In this document: positions 7,234 through 15,503 of the stretch, in pieces
Layout of the letters: each line of letters begins with the position of its first letter
Position numbering within the stretch: the stretch's first letter is position 1
The notes under the pieces: generated by a model
What the model was told of the DNA's origin: nothing
Database searches by the model: none
What the model saw: the letters and a program-made list of their open reading frames with translations, nothing else
Position numbers and translations under genes: made by a program
NCBI GenBank assembly: GCA_910587755.1
Contig: CAJUNZ010000018.1
Location: 1 to 40,017 of the forward strand
From: an uncultured Acetatifactor sp.
Lineage (GTDB): Bacteria > Bacillota > Clostridia > Lachnospirales > Lachnospiraceae
Direction: 5' to 3'
DNA length: 40,017 bases

Positions 7234-8622
7234 TTAAAATTCATTTCCCGGGAACCTGGGAATACCCGTCAGGCCGGGCTTTAAGTCATCGTCTGTGGGA
7301 ATATAGTCCGCCATGGTGCCGTTGTTGTGTTTTTCGTAGGCCATCATGTCAAAATAGCCCGTGCCGGTGAGGCCGAACACAATGGTCTTCTCCTCCCCGG
7401 TCTGTCTGCACTTCAACGCCTCGTCAATGGCCACCCGGATGGCATGGCTGCTCTCGGGTGCGGGAAGGATGCCCTCCACCCGGGCAAACTGCACTGCCGC
7501 CTCAAAGACTTCCGTCTGCTTTACGCTGACGGCTTCCATAAGACCGTCGTGGTAGAGCTGGGAGAGTACTGGGCTCATGCCATGGTATCGCAGGCCGCCT
7601 GAGTGGCTGGCGGAAGGGATGAAGCCGCTCCCCAGTGTGTACATTTTTACCAGAGGGCAGACTTTCCCGGTGTCACAGTAGTCATAGGCGAACACGCCCC
7701 GGGTGAAGCTGGGACAGGAGGCGGGTTCCACAGCGATGATACGGTAATTTCTCTCGCCCCGGACCATTTCTCCCACAAAGGGGGAGATAAGTCCGCCCAG
7801 ATTGGAACCGCCCCCGGCGCAGCCGATGATAATGTCCGGCACCACATGGTACTTGTCCAGAGCGGTCTTGGTCTCCAGGCCGATGATGGTCTGGTGGAGC
7901 ATCACCTGGTTCAGCACGCTTCCCAGCACATAGCGGTAGCCCTCCCGTGTGGACTCTGCCTCCACGGCCTCGGAGATGGCGCAGCCCAGGCTGCCTGTGG
8001 TGCCAGGGTGCTCTGCCAGGATCTTTCTGCCCACCTGCGTGGTGTCGCTGGGGGAGGGGGTGACGGTGGCTCCGTAAGTTCTCATAACCTCTCTGCGGAA
8101 GGGTTTCTGCTCATAGGAGACTTTTACCATGTAGACCAGGCAGTCCAGGCCCAGGTAGGAGCAGGCCATGGACAGGGCGGTGCCCCACTGTCCCGCGCCG
8201 GTTTCTGTGGTGACGCCTTTCAGTCCCTGCTTCTTGGCATAGTAGGCCTGGGCGATGGCGGAGTTGAGCTTATGGCTTCCGCTGGTGTTGTTTCCCTCAA
8301 ATTTATAGTAGATCTTCGCAGGGGTCTGAAGCTTCTCCTCCAGGCAGTAGGCCCGCACCAGGGGGGAAGGCCGGTACATTTTATAGAAATTGCGGATATC
8401 CTCCGGAATGGGGATATAAGCGGTGGTGTCGTCCAGTTCCTGCGCCGCCAGCTCGTCACAGAAGACTGCCTGGAGTTCTTTGGCTGTCATGGGCTCCAGA
8501 GTTTGGGGGTTGAGCAGGGGGGCCGGTTTATTTTTCATGTCTGCACGGAGATTGTACCACGCAGTGGGAATCTCATTTTCGCTCAGATAGATCTTGTAGG
8601 GGATTTTTGTTTTGTCGCTCAT
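7234..8622 (-). CDS. trpB: TrpB2-type tryptophan synthase beta-like PLP enzyme
   Basis: Pyridoxal-phosphate enzyme that joins indole and serine to give tryptophan, or a related beta-replacement. It belongs to the TrpB2 subfamily (TIGR01415), recognisable by its length (462 residues) and N-terminal extension (PYKIYLSENEIPTAWYN). The PLP lysine is K118 in SGSHKLNSA, the catalytic glutamate E140 is in ETGAGQWG, and the phosphate loop CAGGGSN lies at 268-274. No trpA or other trp gene lies nearby, so this is an orphan copy; such TrpB2 proteins often act without TrpA, as indole salvage enzymes. The minus-strand start at 8622 has a weak GAGGT ribosome site. It is transcribed alone from the promoter at 8706-8734. 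Confidence 0.93.
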   Translation of the reverse strand: MSDKTKIPYKIYLSENEIPTAWYNLRADMKNKPAPLLNPQTLEPMTAKELQAVFCDELAAQELDDTTAYIPIPEDIRNFYKMYRPSPLVRAYCLEEKLQTPAKIYYKFEGNNTSGSHKLNSAIAQAYYAKKQGLKGVTTETGAGQWGTALSMACSYLGLDCLVYMVKVSYEQKPFRREVMRTYGATVTPSPSDTTQVGRKILAEHPGTTGSLGCAISEAVEAESTREGYRYVLGSVLNQVMLHQTIIGLETKTALDKYHVVPDIIIGCAGGGSNLGGLISPFVGEMVRGERNYRIIAVEPASCPSFTRGVFAYDYCDTGKVCPLVKMYTLGSGFIPSASHSGGLRYHGMSPVLSQLYHDGLMEAVSVKQTEVFEAAVQFARVEGILPAPESSHAIRVAIDEALKCRQTGEEKTIVFGLTGTGYFDMMAYEKHNNGTMADYIPTDDDLKPGLTGIPRFPGNEF

Positions 8623-8695
8623 GCTTACCTCATTTTCCCAGGCTGATTCTTTCTGGAGGTCAGCCGGGTGTATTCTGTTATTGTCGGTTTTTAGG

Positions 8696-8734
8696 TTTCT
8701 GCTATGTTATAGCACAGAAAGTGGGGTTCTGCAA
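8696..8734 (-). promoter_or_regulatory. Promoter of trpB2 with an imperfect dyad over the -10 box
   Basis: Minus-strand TTGCAG (8729-8734), 17-base spacer, TATAAC (8706-8711). The -10 box lies at the centre of an imperfect palindrome: TTTCTGCTAT (8696-8705) against ATAGCACAGAAA (8709-8720), with a two-base bulge. This could be an operator. The rest of the 8623-8980 gap holds the PAP2 promoter, a hairpin at 8852-8870 and no other gene. Confidence 0.6.
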
Positions 8735-8796
8735 TGGTTTTCTGGGAAAAACAGGATTCTTTGCCAAAAGGTCGGATGTGTTTTTTGAAATTTGGT

Positions 8797-8825
8797 TTGC
8801 CAGTGTACCCGGTGTGTGCTAAGAT
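8797..8825 (+). promoter_or_regulatory. Promoter for the PAP2 phosphatase gene
   Basis: TTGCCA (8797-8802), 17-base spacer, TAAGAT (8820-8825). Downstream, CCTTCTCC (8852-8859) can pair with GGGGGAGG (8863-8870) around a three-base loop; the second arm is also the best ribosome site in the leader. Confidence 0.55.
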
Positions 8826-8980
8826 AAAAGAGTGACCCTGACAGCAGCGGACCTTCTCCTAAGGGGGAGGCCGGAAAAATAATGGCCGATCGGTGTACAG
8901 TGGTTCGACTCCACTGCGGAAAAAATGGGTCATGGAAAAAGAAAAGCAGTGATGAAATCCGGAAAGGCAGCAGGTGGTCA

Positions 8981-9526
8981 ATGGAATGGATGATGGGTTT
9001 GGACGGACAGATTTTGATCTACATTCAGGAGGTGGTCAGAAACGAGTTTTTCACCTCCCTGTTTCGGGGGATCACGGCCCTTGGAGACAGCGGGGCGGCG
9101 TGGGTGGTGCTCTCCCTTGTGCTTCTTATCCCCAGGAAGACAAGGAAGGCAGGGGTCATGAGCCTGACGGCGCTGGTGTTTTCCTTTCTGGTCAACAATC
9201 TGATGCTGAAAAATCTGGTGGGGCGGGTGCGGCCCTATGAGGTGGTGGAGGGGCTGGTGCCTCTGATTCCCAGGCCCTGGGACTACTCCTTTCCCTCCGG
9301 GCACACGGGCAGTTCCTTTGCGTCGGCCTGGGTCTTTTTCCGGAAGCTGCCCAGGTGGGCGGGGATCTTCCTGCTGGTGATGGCGGGACTGATCGGGCTG
9401 TCCCGCCTGTATTTGGGAGTTCACTATCCCACAGATGTGCTGTTTGGGGCTGTCAGCGGTATCCTGTGCGGATACGCGGCGGAAATTGTCGTGGAACAGA
9501 TTGTTTCCAGAAGGCCTGGAGCGTAG
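8981..9526 (+). CDS. PAP2-superfamily membrane phosphatase (undecaprenyl-diphosphatase-like)
   Basis: Membrane phosphatase of the PAP2 family; likely substrates are undecaprenyl diphosphate or another lipid phosphate, which sequence does not decide. All three catalytic motifs are present: KNLVGRVRP (KX6RP), PSGH, and SRLYLGVHYPTD (SRX5HX3D). Several membrane helices surround them. The frame stays open back to ATG 8882, which has GGGGGAGG 11 bases upstream and would add 33 basic, non-conserved residues. ATG 8981 gives the compact start usual in the family (MEWMMGLDGQILIYIQ), 181 residues, but with only a weak AGGTGG site. The 3' end is 12 bases from the convergent anti-sigma gene. Confidence 0.9.
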   Translation: MEWMMGLDGQILIYIQEVVRNEFFTSLFRGITALGDSGAAWVVLSLVLLIPRKTRKAGVMSLTALVFSFLVNNLMLKNLVGRVRPYEVVEGLVPLIPRPWDYSFPSGHTGSSFASAWVFFRKLPRWAGIFLLVMAGLIGLSRLYLGVHYPTDVLFGAVSGILCGYAAEIVVEQIVSRRPGA

Positions 9527-9538
9527 AGGCTGCCAAAA

Positions 9539-10363
9539 TCAGGCAGTCTCCTTTTTTTTCCGGTATTTTGTCCGGATAACTTCCAGGATCAGTGCCGCTG
9601 CGGCGGTTCCTGCCGTCACAAGGCATACCTGTATGCGGATCTGGTGAATCTTGGCGGCTGCGGTTTCGCTGCTGTCCATATAGTATAGAAGGGAACGGCA
9701 GGACATGGACAGGGTGCAGCAGGCAAGGTTCAGAATGGGCAGGAATCCAAAGGAATGTTCATTTTTTATGGAGCTCCACACACAGCCTGCGAATACGGCC
9801 AGTTCCAGAAAGACGATCAGCAGAAACTGGAAGTTCAGGAAGGGGCCGACACTGGTCATTTTCATGCCCCAAAAGCCCGTAAAGGTGGTTATGGTGAGCT
9901 CTTCCATAGTTCCCAGGAAGATGGAATACAGCATGCCCAGGGCGCTGAGAACGATGGCGGCGGTGCGCAGCCTGCTCCTGGGAGGCTTTGCCCGGTAGTT
10001 GGAGAGCAGGAGGAAAACCCCCAGGGTGAGGACGGGGAAAAGGATGCAGTAAAGGCTGGCTTCCTGGCCTGGACTGACACTGGAATAGAGGAACAGGATG
10101 GTCAGGGACAGGACGAAGAGAAGAGCCACGCCCAGAGCGTTTTTTGTGGCAAAGTGTCTTTTTACCTTTTTCATGTAGTTTAGCTGGCCTTTTTCCGCTT
10201 CCTCCGCTGTGAATTCCGTTTCCCGCAGCAGCGCCAGGCAGGAGCGGCATTTCTCGCAGGTCTGCAGATGGTCTTCCACGGCCTGTCTGGAATCTTCTGA
10301 ACAGAGATTCTCCAGATATGAGGGAATCAGATCTTTTGTGATGTCACAGGTTAGTTTTGTCAT
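9539..10363 (-). CDS. Zinc-finger anti-sigma factor, multi-pass membrane protein
   Basis: 274-residue protein that probably holds the upstream ECF sigma factor at the membrane. The N-terminal 50 residues form a ZAS/zf-HC2 domain with HLQTCEKC (the HxxxCxxC zinc site) plus upstream Cys6. About six hydrophobic helices follow (near residues 77-95, 103-120, 132-150, 170-195, 205-225 and 245-262) and a basic tail, RTKYRKKKE. It starts 12 bases after the sigma gene stop with a good AGGAGG site, so the two form an operon. Multi-helix anti-sigma factors of this type are frequent in Firmicutes. The signal sensed is unknown. Confidence 0.85.
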   Translation of the reverse strand: MTKLTCDITKDLIPSYLENLCSEDSRQAVEDHLQTCEKCRSCLALLRETEFTAEEAEKGQLNYMKKVKRHFATKNALGVALLFVLSLTILFLYSSVSPGQEASLYCILFPVLTLGVFLLLSNYRAKPPRSRLRTAAIVLSALGMLYSIFLGTMEELTITTFTGFWGMKMTSVGPFLNFQFLLIVFLELAVFAGCVWSSIKNEHSFGFLPILNLACCTLSMSCRSLLYYMDSSETAAAKIHQIRIQVCLVTAGTAAAALILEVIRTKYRKKKETA

Positions 10364-10375
10364 AATAGATACCTC

Positions 10376-10942
10376 CTATTTAAGTTTTGTCTCTGCTCCC
10401 TCCCTTTTGGCTTTGAGAAGGGTTTCTTTGGCGCGGTAGAAGTTGACCCGGGCCCAGTTTTCGCTGCGGCCCAGGATTTCGCCGATCTCACGGAAGGACA
10501 AATCCGCCATGATTCTCAGGTAGACGACCTCCCGCATCTGGCCTGGAAGGTTCTGCATCTCTTTCAGCACATCCATCAGTTCCAGCCTGCACAGGACGGC
10601 ATTCTCCGGCTGGCTTTTCTCCGGTGCATGTTTTCCTGCCAGGGCGCCTCTGCCCGTGGGTGTGGGGGTGTCCCCGGGAGCGTTCCTTCCCGCCCCTGGG
10701 TGCTGTTCCTCCATTACCATGGGGATCTCCCTTTTGTTTTTAGCCAAATGCTGGTAGTACAGATGCTTTCCGATCTGGCACAGCCAGGTGGAGAGCCGGC
10801 AGCTTCTGTCGTAGCGGTCCAGGGATTTGTAGGCCTGGAGAAAGGTTTCCTGGGTCAGATCCTCCGCCAGATCCTGGTCATGGCAGAGGGACAGCAGATA
10901 ATGGTGGACAATTTTTGCATTTTCCCGGTACAACTGGTCCAT
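10376..10942 (-). CDS. ECF-type RNA polymerase sigma factor
   Basis: 188-residue sigma-70 family protein. Region 2 is clear (DLAEDLTQETFLQAYKSLDR, then STWLCQIGKHLYYQHL), and region 4 has a helix-turn-helix (LPGQMREVVYLRIMADLSFR, EIGEILGRSENWARVNFYRA). The linker of about 35 residues between them is rich in Pro and Gly and longer than usual for ECF factors. The start MDQLYREN at 10942 has AAAGGAGG five bases upstream; the longer open frame to 10981 has no ribosome site. It is cotranscribed with the membrane anti-sigma factor downstream. The promoter upstream is sigma-A-like and flanked by an inverted repeat. Confidence 0.92.
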   Translation of the reverse strand: MDQLYRENAKIVHHYLLSLCHDQDLAEDLTQETFLQAYKSLDRYDRSCRLSTWLCQIGKHLYYQHLAKNKREIPMVMEEQHPGAGRNAPGDTPTPTGRGALAGKHAPEKSQPENAVLCRLELMDVLKEMQNLPGQMREVVYLRIMADLSFREIGEILGRSENWARVNFYRAKETLLKAKREGAETKLK

Positions 10943-10982
10943 AACAGCCTCCTTTCGCCCGGTTTTTTGTTGACATTTCATT

Positions 10983-11040
10983 CTGGACAGTGACGAAGAT
11001 CAATGGGATAATAATACAGTTTTAAGGGCATCCTGTCCAG
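10983..11040 (-). promoter_or_regulatory. Promoter of the sigma/anti-sigma operon enclosed by an inverted repeat
   Basis: Minus-strand TGGACA (11034-11039), 17-base spacer, TATTAT (11011-11016). CTGTCCAG (11033-11040) covers the -35 box, and its exact reverse complement CTGGACAG (10983-10990) lies about 14-21 bases downstream of the expected start. The remaining sequence in the 10943-11312 gap contains the kinase promoter below; 11041-11170 shows nothing recognisable. Confidence 0.65.
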
Positions 11041-11171
11041 TGTGACCAAGCAGGTGATCCGGAAGGGTCTGGAGCAAAAAGCTCGTTTTTTGTATCTGTC
11101 TGTAAATCCGATCCGGGGGCCGTTCGTTACAGTCTGAAATAAAAATTTTCGGATCAAATCTTTCGGAATAG

Positions 11172-11200
11172 TTGACTTCCCATAGATTACTTGGTAGACT
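11172..11200 (+). promoter_or_regulatory. Promoter for the sugar kinase gene
   Basis: TTGACT (11172-11177), 17-base spacer, TAGACT (11195-11200) preceded by an extended -10 TGG. A second possible promoter, TTTACA with TAAAAA, overlaps at 11200-11227. Confidence 0.65.
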
Positions 11201-11312
11201 TTACATGTTGTACTCTGTTTGTAAAAATATTCAGACCTGCTGCTGTAAATGGGTGCGGGCAGGTATAAGATTTGGTGAGATGCGCGGGAAAGTGCGCAGA
11301 GAGGTGTGTGAG

Positions 11313-12395
11313 ATGAGACATTTTCTGGAGATTGCAGACCAGTTTCAGCTTCAGGGCAGGGCGGTGGACGCACAGCCCCATGGAGGCGGACATATTAACG
11401 ATACGTTTCTGGTGAAGACCGACACAGGGAGCCAGTACATACTGCAGCGCATCAACACAGGCATATTTAAGGATGTGGATGCCCTGATGAACAATATTCT
11501 CCTGGTGACGGATTTTCTGAAAAAAAAGATTGCCGGGGCGGGGGGAGATCCTGATCGGGAGACCCTCAGTGTGGTGCCGGTAAAGGACGGGAGCGCTCTG
11601 TGCCGGGACGGGGATGACTGCTGGCGTGTCTACCCTTTTATCGAAAGGGCGGTGACACTGCAGACCTGTGAAAATCAGGAACAGTTTGAGGCCAGTGCAG
11701 GTGCGTTCGGCCACTTTCAGAAGCTTCTGGCGGATTTCCCTGCGGAAACTCTTCAGGAGACCATTCCCAATTTTCACAATACCAAGTCCCGCTACAGGGA
11801 TTTTGAGGCGGCGGTGGCCGGGGATGTCTGCGGCAGGGCGGCAGGGGTGCAGGAGGAAATTGCCTTTGTGCGCGCCAGAAAGGATTTTGCTTCGGTCCTG
11901 ATGGACATGCAGGAGAGGGGAGAACTGCCCCTGCGGGTGACGCACAATGACACCAAGCTGAACAATGTCCTCTTTGACGGGGAGACCATGCGCTCTCTGG
12001 CGGTGGTGGATCTGGATACGGTGATGCCGGGACTTTCCGTCAATGACTTTGGGGACAGCATCCGGTTCGGCGCCACCTACGCGGCGGAGGACGAGACGGA
12101 CCTTGAGAAGGTACAGTTTGAACTTTCCCTGTTTGAGTGCTATACCCGGGGATTCCTTGGGGAGTGCGGGGCGCTGCTGACGGAAAATGAGAAGAAAATG
12201 CTGCCTGTGGGGGCCATTATGATGACTTTTGAGTGCGGTATGCGGTTTCTGACAGATTATTTAAACGGGGATACGTATTTTAAGATACACAGGGAGAATC
12301 ATAACCTGGATCGCTGCCGCACCCAGTTTAAGCTGGTGAGGGACATGGAGGCGGCCAGGGAACAGATGGACGAGGCAGTGCGCAGATACAGCTGA
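11313..12395 (+). CDS. Phosphotransferase-family kinase, N-acetylhexosamine 1-kinase (NahK)-like
   Basis: 360-residue kinase of the aminoglycoside-phosphotransferase fold. The nucleotide loop GGGHINDTF is at residues 24-32, the catalytic loop THNDTKLNNVLFD at 210-222 (Asp213, Asn218), and the metal-binding VVDLDTVMPG at 231-240. The HNDTKLNN and DLDTVMPG blocks and the length match bifidobacterial NahK/LnpB, which phosphorylates GlcNAc/GalNAc at C1, so a sugar 1-kinase is the best guess. The substrate is not proven, and no lacto-N-biose phosphorylase gene is in view. ATG 11313 has AGAGAGG eight bases upstream; the longer frame to 11172 runs through the promoter. scpA follows after 21 bases. 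Confidence 0.85.
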   Translation: MRHFLEIADQFQLQGRAVDAQPHGGGHINDTFLVKTDTGSQYILQRINTGIFKDVDALMNNILLVTDFLKKKIAGAGGDPDRETLSVVPVKDGSALCRDGDDCWRVYPFIERAVTLQTCENQEQFEASAGAFGHFQKLLADFPAETLQETIPNFHNTKSRYRDFEAAVAGDVCGRAAGVQEEIAFVRARKDFASVLMDMQERGELPLRVTHNDTKLNNVLFDGETMRSLAVVDLDTVMPGLSVNDFGDSIRFGATYAAEDETDLEKVQFELSLFECYTRGFLGECGALLTENEKKMLPVGAIMMTFECGMRFLTDYLNGDTYFKIHRENHNLDRCRTQFKLVRDMEAAREQMDEAVRRYS

Positions 12396-12416
12396 GAGAA
12401 CTGATGTGAGGACACA

Positions 12417-13178
12417 ATGGCCATACCGGTAAAACTGGAGGTGTTTGAGGGGCCCCTGGACCTTCTGCTGCACCTGATTGAGAAGAATAAAGTGGATATC
12501 TATGATATTCCCATTGTGGAGATCACGGAACAGTATCTGGACTACATCAGAAAGATGGAGACCCAGGACATGAATGTCATGAGCGAGTTTCTGGTGATGG
12601 CCGCCACCCTGATCGACATCAAGTGCAGGATGCTGCTTCCCAGGGAAGTGGACGAGGAGGGGGAGGAGGAAGACCCCAGGGCGGAACTGGTCCAGAAGCT
12701 CCTGGAATACAAGCTGTACAAGTATATGTCTTTTGAGCTGCGGGACAGGCAGGTGGACGCGGCCAGGAATCTGTACCGGGAGCAGAAGCTGCCCCCGGAG
12801 GTGGCGGCTTACAGGCATCCGGTGGACTATAAGGAGCTCATAGGGGATATGACGCTCAGCAGGCTTCATGAGATTTTCAAGTCCATTATCCGCAGGCAGG
12901 AGAACAAGATCGACCCAATCCGGAGCCAGTACGGCAACATTGAGAAGGACGAGATCGACATGGACGGAAAAACCCTGTATGTGGAGGCTTATATCCAGGA
13001 GCACAAATCTTTTGGCTTCAGGAAGCTGCTGGAGAAACAGTCCAGCAAGATGGAAGTGATCGTCACCTTCCTGATTATACTGGAACTGATGAAGACGGGA
13101 AAGATTGCCATCAGCCAGGAGAGTATTTTTGATGAAATCCAGATCACGTCCAGAGCTTATTTGGAAAATGCTTACTGA
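12417..13178 (+). CDS. scpA: Segregation and condensation protein A (kleisin)
   Basis: Kleisin subunit that bridges the heads of the SMC dimer in chromosome condensation. The 253-residue sequence has the signature N terminus (VKLEVFEGPLDLLLHLIEKN, then VDIYDIPIVEITEQYLDYI) and the C-terminal winged helix ending in FDEIQITSRAYLENAY. The central linker carries an acidic run (DEEGEEEDPRAELVQKLLEY). ATG 12417 follows GTGAGG. It lies in the usual scpA-scpB order, 49 bases before scpB, and is probably cotranscribed with the upstream kinase. Confidence 0.97.
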   Translation: MAIPVKLEVFEGPLDLLLHLIEKNKVDIYDIPIVEITEQYLDYIRKMETQDMNVMSEFLVMAATLIDIKCRMLLPREVDEEGEEEDPRAELVQKLLEYKLYKYMSFELRDRQVDAARNLYREQKLPPEVAAYRHPVDYKELIGDMTLSRLHEIFKSIIRRQENKIDPIRSQYGNIEKDEIDMDGKTLYVEAYIQEHKSFGFRKLLEKQSSKMEVIVTFLIILELMKTGKIAISQESIFDEIQITSRAYLENAY

Positions 13179-13227
13179 TGTTTCAGATAAGTTCTAAAGT
13201 GGCCTGACAGGGGAGGAGCCGGCAGGA

Positions 13228-13797
13228 ATGAAGAGAGCCAGGGCAGAAGCGGTTATAGAGGCGGTGCTGTTCACCATGGGGGAGTCCGTGGAGGTCAGCC
13301 GGCTGGCCGAGGTGGTGGAAGAGGACGTGGACACCACAAGGGAAATCTTAAAAGGGATGGAAAAGCGCTATGGCCGGGAGGACAGGGGGATTATGCTGAC
13401 CTGGCTGGAAAATTCCGTGCAGCTGTGCACCAAGCCGGACATGTACGAACACCTGGTGAAGATTGCCAGGGCTCCCAGAAAGATGGCGTTGACCGATGCG
13501 GTTCTGGAGACGCTCTCCATCATCGCCTACAAGCAGCCAGTTACCAGGATCGAGATAGAGCGGGTGCGTGGGGTCAGCTGTGACCATGCCATCAACAAGC
13601 TTCTGGAGTATGAACTGGTGATGGAACTGGGCAGGCTGGACGCGCCGGGGCGGCCTCTGCTCTTCGGCACCACAGAACAGTTTCTGCGCTGCTTCGGCGT
13701 GAAGAGTCTGGAGGAGCTGCCGGAGCTGAATCCTGTCCAGATGGAGGAGTTCAAGCAGCAGGCGGAGGCGGAAGTGCAGCTGCAGCTGGATACGTGA
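13228..13797 (+). CDS. scpB: Segregation and condensation protein B
   Basis: 189-residue partner of ScpA and SMC. Two winged-helix domains are visible: the first includes EAVLFTMGESVEVSRLAEV, the second LSIIAYKQPVTRIEIERVRG and GRLDAPGRPLLFGTTEQFLR, a typical ScpB block. GGGGAGGAG precedes the ATG. The C terminus (EEFKQQAEAEVQLQLDT) is a short helix. The gene is followed by a GC-rich spacer with a two-copy tandem repeat. Confidence 0.97.
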   Translation: MKRARAEAVIEAVLFTMGESVEVSRLAEVVEEDVDTTREILKGMEKRYGREDRGIMLTWLENSVQLCTKPDMYEHLVKIARAPRKMALTDAVLETLSIIAYKQPVTRIEIERVRGVSCDHAINKLLEYELVMELGRLDAPGRPLLFGTTEQFLRCFGVKSLEELPELNPVQMEEFKQQAEAEVQLQLDT

Positions 13798-13835
13798 TTT
13801 TCCGGTTTCCCGGTTGGCCGGGGGAGTCGGACAAG

Positions 13836-13966
13836 GCCGGTAACAGCGGGGCCGAGAGAGATGACGGCGATGGCGGGGCAGACCGGGTGAGCCGGATAAT
13901 GCCTGTGACAGCGGGGCCGGGAGAACACTGACGGCAATGGCAGGGCGGGCCGGGTGATGCCGAAAG
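13836..13966. repeat. Two-copy 65-bp tandem repeat between scpB and dacF
   Basis: Copy one (13836-13900) and copy two (about 13901-13966) share the order CAGCGGGGCCG, TGACGGC, ATGGC and CCGGGTGA at a constant offset of 65 (67 in the second half). By eye about 80% of bases match. No reading frame with a plausible product covers it. The spacer 13798-14041 otherwise contains only a short hairpin near 13810-13823. Confidence 0.7.
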
Positions 13967-14041
13967 AGATTGGGACTTGCAGGGGAACATAAATCAGGGG
14001 GACTGCCTCATATATTATTAAAAATCCCATTGGATAAGCGG

Positions 14042-15388
14042 ATGAAAAAAATAATATGGGGCTTTTTTTGTGCCTTCTGCCTGGTGCTTACTTCCCTGAC
14101 ACCGGTTCACGCCCAGGAGGACTGGGAGGTGCTGCCAGAGGGGGTTGACCTCTCCCTGTATGCCACCGCCGCAGTGCTGATGGACGCGGATTCCGGAAGG
14201 GTGCTCTATGGCAAGAATGCGGATGCGGTCATGGCCATGGCCAGCACCACCAAGATTATGACCTGCATTCTGGTACTGGAAAATACTTCTCTGGACGAGA
14301 TGGTCACTGTGTCCTCCTATGCCACCAGCATGCCCAAGGTCAAGCTGTACATACAAAAAGGGGAACAGTACACAGTGGGGGATCTGCTGCACTCCCTGAT
14401 GCTGGAATCCCACAACGATACCGCCGTGGCCCTGGCGGAGCACGTGGGAAAGCAGTATCTTTCCCAGGAGCTGGCGCAGAAGGACACGGCGGAGTACACC
14501 GTGGAGGAGAGCAAGCAGGCAATGGCTGCCTTTGTGGCGCTGATGAACAAGAAGGCGGCCCAGCTGGGCTGCGGCAGCACCTGGTTTATCACGCCCAACG
14601 GTCTGGACGCCACGGAGACCATTGTGGGGGCCGACGGGAGCACTCTGCAGAAGGAGCACTGCACCACCGCTGCGGAGCTTGCCCGGATCATGGCCTACTG
14701 CGTGAAAGAATCCCCCTGCCGGGAGGCCTTTCTGGAGATAACCCGTGCGGACGCCAGCAGTTTTTATGCCAACGGACGCAGCTTTTCCTGTGTGAACCAC
14801 AATGCCTTTCTGAGCATGATGGAGGGAGCTTTAAGCGGCAAGACGGGATTTACCAACAAGGCCGGATACTGTTATGTGGGGGCCCTGGAGCGGGACGGCA
14901 GGACTTTTGTCGTGGCCCTGCTGGCCTGCGGGTGGCCGAACAATAAGAGCTACAAGTGGAGCGACACCAGGAAGCTGATGCAGTACGGGGTGGATCACTA
15001 TTTTTACAGAAGTTTTCTTCAGGAAGGGGTGGCTTTTGACGCCGGCAGCCTGCCCAGCCTGCCGGTGCAGGGAGGACAGACGGATGCCTTGGGGGAGACG
15101 GCTTTTGTGGGACTGCGCATCGAGGGCAGGGACTCCGGGCCGGAGGGACTGCTTCTGCGGGAGGACGAAGAGATCCAGGTGGAATACACCGTCAGCGAGG
15201 CCCTGACGGCTCCTGTGGAGGAGGGCATGCAGGTGGGAGCCGTGGAGTACCGTGTGGGGGATGTGGTCTACCGGAGGGAGAGCATTGTCACCCAGGAGGC
15301 GGTGGCTGAGATTGATCTGGAATGGTGTCTGCGGCGGATTCTGGAGAAGTATTTTTCAATCTTTGGTCCGGCGGCCTCCAAAGCGTAA
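14042..15388 (+). CDS. dacF: D-alanyl-D-alanine carboxypeptidase (DacF/PBP5-like)
   Basis: Peptidoglycan DD-carboxypeptidase, 448 residues, exported and probably membrane-tethered. A signal peptide covers residues 1-24 (hydrophobic core to VHA/Q). The penicillin-binding motifs are S68-T-T-K71 (MASTTKIM), S123-H-N125 and K267-T-G269 (SGKTGFT). A beta-rich C-terminal PBP5 domain follows, then an amphipathic end (EWCLRRILEKYFSIFG) that would associate with the membrane. The start at 14042 is chosen because it begins the signal peptide; its ribosome site is weak, and the frame is open to 13970. Neighbouring scpAB is a common arrangement in Clostridia. It could also be called DacA or DacB; paralogue naming is uncertain. 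Confidence 0.92.
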   Translation: MKKIIWGFFCAFCLVLTSLTPVHAQEDWEVLPEGVDLSLYATAAVLMDADSGRVLYGKNADAVMAMASTTKIMTCILVLENTSLDEMVTVSSYATSMPKVKLYIQKGEQYTVGDLLHSLMLESHNDTAVALAEHVGKQYLSQELAQKDTAEYTVEESKQAMAAFVALMNKKAAQLGCGSTWFITPNGLDATETIVGADGSTLQKEHCTTAAELARIMAYCVKESPCREAFLEITRADASSFYANGRSFSCVNHNAFLSMMEGALSGKTGFTNKAGYCYVGALERDGRTFVVALLACGWPNNKSYKWSDTRKLMQYGVDHYFYRSFLQEGVAFDAGSLPSLPVQGGQTDALGETAFVGLRIEGRDSGPEGLLLREDEEIQVEYTVSEALTAPVEEGMQVGAVEYRVGDVVYRRESIVTQEAVAEIDLEWCLRRILEKYFSIFGPAASKA

Positions 15389-15408
15389 AACAGCCTTTTC
15401 TGAGACAG

Positions 15409-15444
15409 GAAACCGTTTCTGCGGAGACGGTTTCTGCGTTTTTC
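15409..15444 (+). terminator. Rho-independent terminator after dacF
   Basis: GAAACCGTTTC (15409-15419) pairs with GAGACGGTTTC (15424-15434), an 11-bp stem with one G-T pair and a tetraloop, followed by TGCGTTTTT. Confidence 0.85.
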
Positions 15445-15503
15445 CAGAAAATCAAAAAATATGAAAAATTTTGCATTTCGTCCTATGCGCGGAGGGCATT
15501 TTA

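Noticed and set aside
8898..8916. CAGTGG-TTCGACT-CCACTG looks like a tRNA T-arm.
   Set aside because: No acceptor, D or anticodon arm can be built around it; the upstream sequence has no partner for the bases after the arm.
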